From NCBI GenBank assembly GCA_045579745.1, contig JAZNMQ010000025.1:1-9168 (forward strand): a DNA stretch of 9,168 nucleotides. Reading direction: 5' to 3'. Each line of letters begins with the position of its first letter. Within the stretch, counting starts at the first letter, position 1. This stretch comes from Flemingiibacterium sp045579745. Its GTDB lineage: Bacteria; Bacillota; Clostridia; Oscillospirales; CAG-272. Positions 5,337 through 9,168 of the stretch are shown one piece after another. The notes beneath the pieces were generated by a model. It saw nothing but the letters and a program-made list of their open reading frames with translations. It made no database searches and was not told the DNA's origin. The translations under genes were made by a program, and so were the position numbers.

Positions 5337-6251
5337 TTAGCCTACAATGCGGCGAATCAAGTCTTCCATCAGATTATCGCGCTCGATCTTCTTTACATAG
5401 CGAATAAAGTGACGGTTGTTCGCAAGGGAATATGTTCCGCTGTACTCAGGCATCGGAGCATGAATAAGGTCGGAATAGAGAAGATTACCGCGGTTTGTCA
5501 GCCATGCAACGGCGGTGACATCCCAGATTACGCGGGTCCAGGGCTTTCCTGCGGCATAAGACTCAGCCTCGTCGATCGTTGCCTGAGCAAGGTAATCGGC
5601 AAGCGGATTCTTGCCCTTGAACCAATATTCGAGCTCGGGTCTTGATGTGCGGAACTCCGAAACGACTCCGTTGCAGGGAAGCTGTACAAGCGGTACACCG
5701 CAGCCGAAGACGATTCGTCCTGCAGCAATGTCCTGATAAAGGTTAAATTCCTTGGTATTTTCGCAGTGAACTGCGTTACCGCCAAGCCAGATAATAACGA
5801 TCTTTTCTTTGATCTCAGGATCGATAAGAAGCGCGGAAGCGACGTTTGTGATCGCGCCGATAGCGATAACGTAAAGCGGATTTTCGGAGGAATAATTCTT
5901 CGCTCTGTTTACAAGATCGTTTGCGGCGTCAGAAATTACGGGAGTTTTTTCGTCCTTTAAGTAGGATGTAGAGCCCTTGAATGTATTTGGGATCAGATCC
6001 TCACGCTCGGCAAGCTTCAAAAGGGTGAGAATTTCGTTGTAGCTCTTTTCCATACCCTCAGCAGGGCCTGAGGAGCGAGTGTTGTGAAAGGGCGCGGCGT
6101 AGATCGCCTTAACGGTCATCATGTCAGGTGAACGGAGCGCGTAAGCTATTGCGAATTGGTCGTCGATCTCGTTATATGCGTCGGTGTCGAGAACAACGTC
6201 AACGCATTTATAGGGAGCATTGAGCATTTTTATCTGAGTAGTAATATCCAT
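5337..6251 (-). CDS. Nucleoside hydrolase (IUNH) family protein
   Basis: A 304-aa protein of the inosine-uridine nucleoside N-ribohydrolase fold, whose members cleave the N-glycosidic bond of (ribo)nucleosides using a bound Ca2+. The metal-binding N-terminal motif is present in a long form, DTDAYNEIDDQFA (22-34), versus the usual DxDPGxDD. Other family marks are NPLYVIAIGAITNVASAL in the middle, EFNLYQD, and the late W243-D244 (WDVTAVAWL) in the place of the final metal ligand. Length fits the family (300-320). There is no signal peptide, so it is cytoplasmic. The ATG at 6251 is preceded by a hairpin leader; M9 (ATG at 6227) is a possible alternative start. It diverges from an AraC-type regulator, suggesting inducible control. 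The true substrate may not be a canonical nucleoside, given the variant motif and the sugar-oxidoreductase neighbour. Confidence 0.88.
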   Translation of the reverse strand: MDITTQIKMLNAPYKCVDVVLDTDAYNEIDDQFAIAYALRSPDMMTVKAIYAAPFHNTRSSGPAEGMEKSYNEILTLLKLAEREDLIPNTFKGSTSYLKDEKTPVISDAANDLVNRAKNYSSENPLYVIAIGAITNVASALLIDPEIKEKIVIIWLGGNAVHCENTKEFNLYQDIAAGRIVFGCGVPLVQLPCNGVVSEFRTSRPELEYWFKGKNPLADYLAQATIDEAESYAAGKPWTRVIWDVTAVAWLTNRGNLLYSDLIHAPMPEYSGTYSLANNRHFIRYVKKIERDNLMEDLIRRIVG

Positions 6252-6264
6252 TGTTATACCAATA

Positions 6265-6306
6265 CTTCCGCCCGAGCGGAAGCTTCCTTTCTGCCCATCA
6301 TGGGGC
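6265..6306 (-). promoter_or_regulatory. Structured leader of the nucleoside hydrolase gene: hairpin, AGAAAGGAAGC, hairpin
   Basis: Read on the minus strand, GCCCC/GGGC hairpin material (6306-6293) abuts AGAAAGGAAGC (6292-6282). A perfect 7-bp hairpin, CTTCCGC/GCGGAAG with a 4-nt loop, follows (6282-6265). The ATG begins 13 nt later. The purine-rich string would be the ribosome binding site but is about 30 bases from the ATG unless the hairpin folds, so the stem may bring it into range or control access. Two similar leaders occur at 8605-8631 and 9134-9168. Confidence 0.6.
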
Positions 6307-6411
6307 GCGTTTTTCTGTTATCAATGATTTTATACAGTTATACAATTACATTATATAATACAAACAACAATCAATCTTTGACGATTTTCGAAAAAAATTG
6401 TACAAAATGGC

Positions 6412-6440
6412 TTTACATTTTATTGAAAGCGTGCTATAAT
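6412..6440 (+). promoter_or_regulatory. Promoter of the AraC-type regulator gene
   Basis: TTTACA (6412-6417) and TATAAT (6435-6440) are 17 bp apart, with TGC just before the -10 box giving an extended -10 form. The very AT-rich divergent region 6325-6400 holds TATAC repeats and a 10-bp ATTATATAAT palindrome (6350-6359). These may hold the opposing promoter and AraC sites, but no clear minus-strand -35/-10 pair could be assigned. Confidence 0.82.
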
Positions 6441-6470
6441 TATAAAAATATAAAAAGAGAGGTGGCAAAC

Positions 6471-7217
6471 TTGGCAGCTGATTCTAAGATAATGGTTATA
6501 AAACGCACCACGCGCGGAAACAGAACGATCATTCCCGAGGAAACACACAACTGGACGGAATTCGTTTATTATGTTAATTGCGAGGGAACGCTGATACTTG
6601 ACGGAAAAGAATACGACATTAAACCCGGACGCTTTGTTACCATCAAGCCGCAAACCCCTCACAGCGAAATTCACACTCAAAACGGTAATGTCTTCTTCTG
6701 TATTTTCGAAACAGAACACGAGCTTGAAAACCGCGTTTTCGACGACGACTCGGAGAAGCGGATCTTATCCATCTGCGACGCGATGATTTCAGAGGATACG
6801 CGGCATATGATGTATGGCGAGGAATTAAAGGCGCTGCTTCTTGACGAATTGCTTCTGCGTCTTCTCAGATGGGAGGCAGAACATTCTGCGCGGATCGGCG
6901 ACCTTGCGTGGGCTGCCGACGTTATACAGAGGGGCGCGCGCGATAAGCTTGATCTGAAGGGACTCGCGGCTGATATCGGATTTGGCTATGATTATTTCCA
7001 TCATCGCTTCCGCGACAAATTCGGATGCTCGCCAAAGCAGTTTCAGATGCAGTGCAGAATTGACCGCGCAAAGGAGCTGCTTGAAACGGGACTATATTCC
7101 TGCACCGAGGTTGCATATCTTGCAGGCTTCTCTGACAGTGCGCAGTTCTCGAAGATCTTCAAGCAATACGAAAAAATATCGCCAAAGCATTGGCGCAGCT
7201 CGCGTGAAAAAATATAA
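6471..7217 (+). CDS. AraC-family transcriptional regulator with N-terminal cupin-like sensor domain
   Basis: A 248-aa regulator. Residues about 15-80 form a cupin-like effector-binding half (HNWTEFVYYVNCEGTLILDGKEYDIKPGRFVTIKPQTPHSEIH). Residues about 143-243 are the double helix-turn-helix AraC domain: LKGLAADIGFGYDYFHHRFRDKFGCSPKQF, then RIDRAKELLETGLYSCTEVAYLAGFSDSAQFSKIFKQYEKISPKHWR, the family signature. I choose TTG at 6471 because AGAGGTGG (6458-6465) sits just before it and the promoter lies upstream; the longer open frame back to 6156 crosses the promoter. ATG at 6492 is too far from the ribosome binding site. It is divergent from the hydrolase and followed by the oxidoreductase with a separate promoter, so it likely senses a sugar-type ligand and controls one or both. 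Confidence 0.92.
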   Translation: MAADSKIMVIKRTTRGNRTIIPEETHNWTEFVYYVNCEGTLILDGKEYDIKPGRFVTIKPQTPHSEIHTQNGNVFFCIFETEHELENRVFDDDSEKRILSICDAMISEDTRHMMYGEELKALLLDELLLRLLRWEAEHSARIGDLAWAADVIQRGARDKLDLKGLAADIGFGYDYFHHRFRDKFGCSPKQFQMQCRIDRAKELLETGLYSCTEVAYLAGFSDSAQFSKIFKQYEKISPKHWRSSREKI

Positions 7218-7246
7218 AAAATATTATTTAAATGTTTAAAAAGCTA

Positions 7247-7275
7247 TTGAAATTTTAACCATCTTTATGTATAAT
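7247..7275 (+). promoter_or_regulatory. Promoter of the Gfo/Idh/MocA oxidoreductase gene
   Basis: TTGAAA (7247-7252) and TATAAT (7270-7275) with a 17-bp spacer. The expected transcript start, about 7282, lies after the ATG at 7280, which rules out that upstream start. No convincing terminator was found between the AraC stop and this promoter, only AT-rich sequence. Confidence 0.85.
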
Positions 7276-7321
7276 AAAAATGTATATAACCGCTCGTACG
7301 GTCAGAAAGGATGAATTACAA

Positions 7322-8494
7322 ATGGAAAAAGTCAGATATGGTCTTATCGGATACGGTAACATCGGTCACACACATGCAAATTACCTCACAGATGGCAGCG
7401 TTCAGAACGCTGAGCTTACTGCTATTTGCGATATCAACCCCAAGAAGCTCGAAATCGTTAAAGAGCGTTATCCTCAGGTTGCAACATTTGACAACCACAC
7501 AGATATGTTCAAGTCCGGTCTTGTTGACTGCGTAATTATTGCTGTTCCTCACTATCTCCACCCGCCGATCGGCATCGAGGCTATGAGAGCAGGTCTTCAC
7601 ATTATCTCCGAAAAACCCGCAGGAGTTTACACAAAGCAGGTTGAGGAATTAATGGCTGTTGCCAAGGAAACAGGCAAGACATACGCTATGATGTTCAATC
7701 AGAGAACAACTCCCATGTATCAGAAGATGCGTGAGATGGTTCAGAGCGGCGAGCTCGGAAAGCTTTACCGCTGCATCTGGATCATTACTGACTGGTTCAG
7801 AACTCAGTCCTACTACGATTCCGGCGATTGGCGTGCAACATGGGCAGGCGAAGGCGGCGGAGTTCTTCTCAATCAGTGCCCGCACAATCTCGACCTTTGG
7901 CAGTGGATCTTCGGTATGCCGAAGCGCATTCGTGCATTCTGCAACGTTGCTAAGTACCACGACATCGAGGTTGAGGGCGATGTAACCGCATATGCTGAGT
8001 ACGAAAACGGCGCGACCGGCGTATTCATCACAACCACAGGCGAGGCTCCCGGTACCAACCGTCTTGAGATCACCGGTACAAAGGGCAAGCTCGTTGCTGA
8101 GGGCAACACGATCAAATTCTGGAAGAATGAGGTTGACGCTGAGGAGTATCTGAATACTGCCAAGGACGGCTTCAGCAAGCCTAAGAGAGAATATACCGAA
8201 TTTAAATTCGAAAACGGTGGACCTCAGCATCCCGGTATTACTCAGAATGTTACTAACCACATTCTCTTCGGTGAGCCGCTTCTCGCATCCGGCTTCGAGG
8301 GAATCAACGGTCTTTCCATCTCCAACGCTATGATGCTTTCAAGCTGGAAGAACGATTGGGTTGAGGTTAAGAACGACGGTGAGGAATTCTGGGCGGAGCT
8401 TCAGAAGAAGATCGCTACTTCTAAGTATGCTAAGAAGACCACCGGCGCATCCGACACAGTCGCTGACCTTTCCGATACATACACCTCTAAATAA
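7322..8494 (+). CDS. Gfo/Idh/MocA-family NAD(P)-dependent oxidoreductase
   Basis: A 390-aa cytoplasmic dehydrogenase-like enzyme of the family that oxidises or reduces sugars, inositols and related polyols. The N-terminal Rossmann fold has GLIGYGNIGHTHA (G10, G12, G15 dinucleotide loop). The EKP motif is at 97-99, with K98 the usual catalytic or orienting lysine. The C-terminal half starts from AGEGGGVLLNQCPHNLDLWQW, with H188 and D191 as the catalytic-site pair; N184 replaces the aspartate common in inositol dehydrogenases, as in one branch of the family. The start is the ATG at 7322, twelve bases after AGAAAGG; the ATG at 7280 lies at the transcript start and is rejected. Codon choice looks more uniform (ATC, GGC, AAG, CTC) than in its neighbours, hinting at strong expression. 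It has its own promoter and terminator. Substrate not determined. Confidence 0.92.
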   Translation: MEKVRYGLIGYGNIGHTHANYLTDGSVQNAELTAICDINPKKLEIVKERYPQVATFDNHTDMFKSGLVDCVIIAVPHYLHPPIGIEAMRAGLHIISEKPAGVYTKQVEELMAVAKETGKTYAMMFNQRTTPMYQKMREMVQSGELGKLYRCIWIITDWFRTQSYYDSGDWRATWAGEGGGVLLNQCPHNLDLWQWIFGMPKRIRAFCNVAKYHDIEVEGDVTAYAEYENGATGVFITTTGEAPGTNRLEITGTKGKLVAEGNTIKFWKNEVDAEEYLNTAKDGFSKPKREYTEFKFENGGPQHPGITQNVTNHILFGEPLLASGFEGINGLSISNAMMLSSWKNDWVEVKNDGEEFWAELQKKIATSKYAKKTTGASDTVADLSDTYTSK

Positions 8495-8505
8495 TTTGTA
8501 ATTTC

Positions 8506-8550
8506 GGCGCAATGCTCTGCGCTCGGCTATGCGGAGCGTTGCGCCATTTT
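8506..8550 (+). terminator. Intrinsic terminator after the oxidoreductase gene
   Basis: A 15-bp stem (8506-8520 with 8531-8545, beginning GGCGCAA/TTGCGCC and containing two G-U pairs) closes a 10-nt loop and is followed by ATTTT. It starts 11 bases after the stop codon. Confidence 0.82.
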
Positions 8551-8555
8551 AGTAA

Positions 8556-8590
8556 TCGCTTTAACCTGCGCTTTTGCAGGTATACAGCGA
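8556..8590 (+). other. Two-level hairpin in the leader region of the VOC gene
   Basis: ACCTGC (8564-8569) pairs with GCAGGT (8576-8581), and outside it TCGCT (8556-8560) pairs with AGCGA (8586-8590). There is no T-tail, so it is not an obvious terminator. It lies between the oxidoreductase terminator and the leader of the VOC gene. Only weak promoter-like boxes (TTGCAG at 8575) were found, so the start of the transcript for the next gene is unclear. Confidence 0.45.
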
Positions 8591-8604
8591 GCAACGATAA
8601 AACT

Positions 8605-8631
8605 GAAAGGAAGCTCTCGCCGCGGCGAGAG
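8605..8631 (+). promoter_or_regulatory. GAAAGGAAGC plus hairpin leader of the VOC gene
   Basis: GAAAGGAAGC (8605-8614) runs directly into a hairpin, CTCTCGC (8614-8620) pairing with GCGAGAG (8625-8631). Fourteen bases later comes ATG 8646. The same arrangement precedes the nucleoside hydrolase, where 13 bases separate hairpin and ATG. A GTG at 8631 is in frame but its first base lies in the stem, so the ATG is preferred. Confidence 0.6.
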
Positions 8632-8645
8632 TGGCGGTCATAAAA

Positions 8646-9056
8646 ATGAACAACAAGATTCCCGGAATGACAACAGCGCATCTTGCGCTCAAGGCAAGCG
8701 ATTTCGAAAAATCGCTCAAATTCTACACCGACATCGGAATGGAGCCGTATGTTTCGTGGGGAGAGGGCGATTCTCACATCGCGCTTTTAAAATTCGGAAA
8801 CGGCGGAATGCTCGAGCTTTTTGCAGGCGGAAAGAAGTCTGAGGGCGATTCGGGCGATGCAGGCAAATATATTCACTTTGCATATCAGGTTGAGGATGTT
8901 GACGCGGCTTATAAGACTGCGCTTGATGCAGGTGCAACATCAAAGATCGCTCCGAAGATCGTTCACCTCGACTCCAAGCCCGAGAAGATCTCAATAAACA
9001 TCTGCTTCGTATACGGTCCCGATGGGGAAGAGCTTGAATTCTTTAAGGTGGTATAA
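8646..9056 (+). CDS. VOC-superfamily (glyoxalase/bleomycin-resistance fold) metalloprotein
   Basis: A 136-aa single-domain-pair VOC protein with two beta-alpha-beta-beta-beta modules. The four usual divalent-metal ligands appear in their expected places: H12 (TTAHLALKA), E57 (GGMLELFAGG), H77 (YIHFAYQV) and E131 (YGPDGEELEFF). SLKFYTDIGMEP and VEDVDAAYKTALDAGA are typical of lactoylglutathione-lyase-like and related isomerase members. It may be an isomerase, lyase or dioxygenase-like enzyme; retention of all four ligands argues against a purely binding role, but the substrate is open. GTG at 8631 would give 141 aa; ATG at 8646 is chosen because the GTG overlaps a hairpin stem. Its place after the sugar oxidoreductase suggests a shared pathway, though a terminator separates them. 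Confidence 0.88.
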   Translation: MNNKIPGMTTAHLALKASDFEKSLKFYTDIGMEPYVSWGEGDSHIALLKFGNGGMLELFAGGKKSEGDSGDAGKYIHFAYQVEDVDAAYKTALDAGATSKIAPKIVHLDSKPEKISINICFVYGPDGEELEFFKVV

Positions 9057-9078
9057 GTTTGAAAATAAATTTTCAAAC
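9057..9078 (+). terminator. AT-rich hairpin directly after the VOC stop codon, weak terminator
   Basis: GTTTGAAAAT (9057-9066) and ATTTTCAAAC (9069-9078) form a 10-bp palindrome starting at the base after the stop codon. The following CTCCCTTTTG is only partly T-rich, so termination here is plausible but not certain. Confidence 0.5.
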
Positions 9079-9094
9079 TCCCTTTTGTGGCTCT

Positions 9095-9128
9095 ACTTTA
9101 GTCTTCGACTAAAGTTTTGCTTTGCAAA
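9095..9128. repeat. Two small back-to-back hairpins with TTC / TTT loops
   Basis: ACTTTAGTC and GACTAAAGT (9095-9103, 9107-9115) pair around TTC, followed immediately by TTTGC/GCAAA around TTT (9116-9128). The short stem with a TTC loop resembles units of the array at 51-227, but the GTGAAAT linker is missing. The first hairpin ends in TTTT and could help terminate transcription. Confidence 0.55.
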
Positions 9129-9133
9129 CCGTG

Positions 9134-9168
9134 CCCCAAGAAGGGGAGAAAGGAAGCTTTTGCAAGCG
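9134..9168 (+). promoter_or_regulatory. Third structured leader, for a gene beyond the window end
   Basis: CCCC (9134-9137) pairs with GGGG (9143-9146), followed directly by AGAAAGGAAGC (9147-9157), the identical 11-mer seen before the nucleoside hydrolase. The start of a GCTT/AAGC hairpin follows before the window ends. By analogy a start codon should lie a few tens of bases further on. Confidence 0.5.

Noticed and set aside
5168..5407. Small plus-strand open frame across the hairpin element
   Set aside because: It is made of hairpin sequence and the antisense of the hydrolase C-terminus, with no ribosome binding site and no recognisable protein pattern.
6293..6315. Plus-strand terminator (GCCC/GGGC followed by a T-run)
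   Set aside because: No plus-strand gene ends upstream of it, and on the minus strand the same bases form the first hairpin of the hydrolase leader, matching the leader at 9134-9157.
6156..6470. N-terminal extension of the AraC protein back to 6156
   Set aside because: It would overlap the start of the divergent hydrolase gene and cross the AraC promoter at 6412-6440; the translated extension looks like random AT-rich sequence.
7280..7321. ATG at 7280 as start of the Gfo/Idh gene
   Set aside because: It coincides with the expected transcript start and has no ribosome binding site; the Rossmann fold begins normally from the ATG at 7322.

Overview
The window looks like a piece of a gut-type Clostridia chromosome (Oscillospiraceae/Ruminococcaceae-like). 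This is inferred from near-consensus sigma-A promoters (TTGACA or TTTACA, 17 bp, TATAAT), strong AAGGAGG-type ribosome binding sites, UUG starts, Firmicutes-type protein families and many short intergenic hairpins. The first 2.2 kb is more AT-rich than the rest.

Left part (1-2170). A strong intrinsic terminator closes an upstream gene. A 177-bp array of small hairpins separated by GTGAAAT (left half) or ATTTCAC (right half) follows, then a second terminator-like structure. A consensus promoter (389-417) drives a tight four-gene operon: two unknown helical proteins of 164 and 162 aa that look like distant paralogues of each other, an ArsR-type winged-helix/DUF2087 regulator, and a 66-aa XRE-type HTH protein.

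Middle part (2212-5305). This is a copper-efflux operon. A CsoR-type operator lies between the -35 and -10 boxes of a consensus promoter, followed by csoR, then copA. The copA frame reads through into a complete C-terminal CopZ-like metallochaperone domain. That domain has its own ribosome binding site and ATG, and a TAATAA in the -1 frame marks where copA would normally end. This fused and nested copA/copZ arrangement is the most interesting feature here. A 152-bp multi-hairpin element closes the operon.

Right part (5337-9168). This is a carbohydrate/nucleoside-type locus. A nucleoside-hydrolase family gene on the minus strand diverges from an AraC-type regulator with a cupin-like sensor domain. 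A Gfo/Idh/MocA oxidoreductase with its own promoter and terminator follows, then a VOC (glyoxalase-fold) metalloprotein. Two of these genes, and the cut-off gene at the window end, share an unusual leader: the 10-nt string GAAAGGAAGC followed at once by a hairpin. Two of the three copies also carry a CCCC/GGG hairpin directly upstream. The divergent layout suggests the AraC protein controls the hydrolase and perhaps the oxidoreductase; the true substrates cannot be read from sequence.
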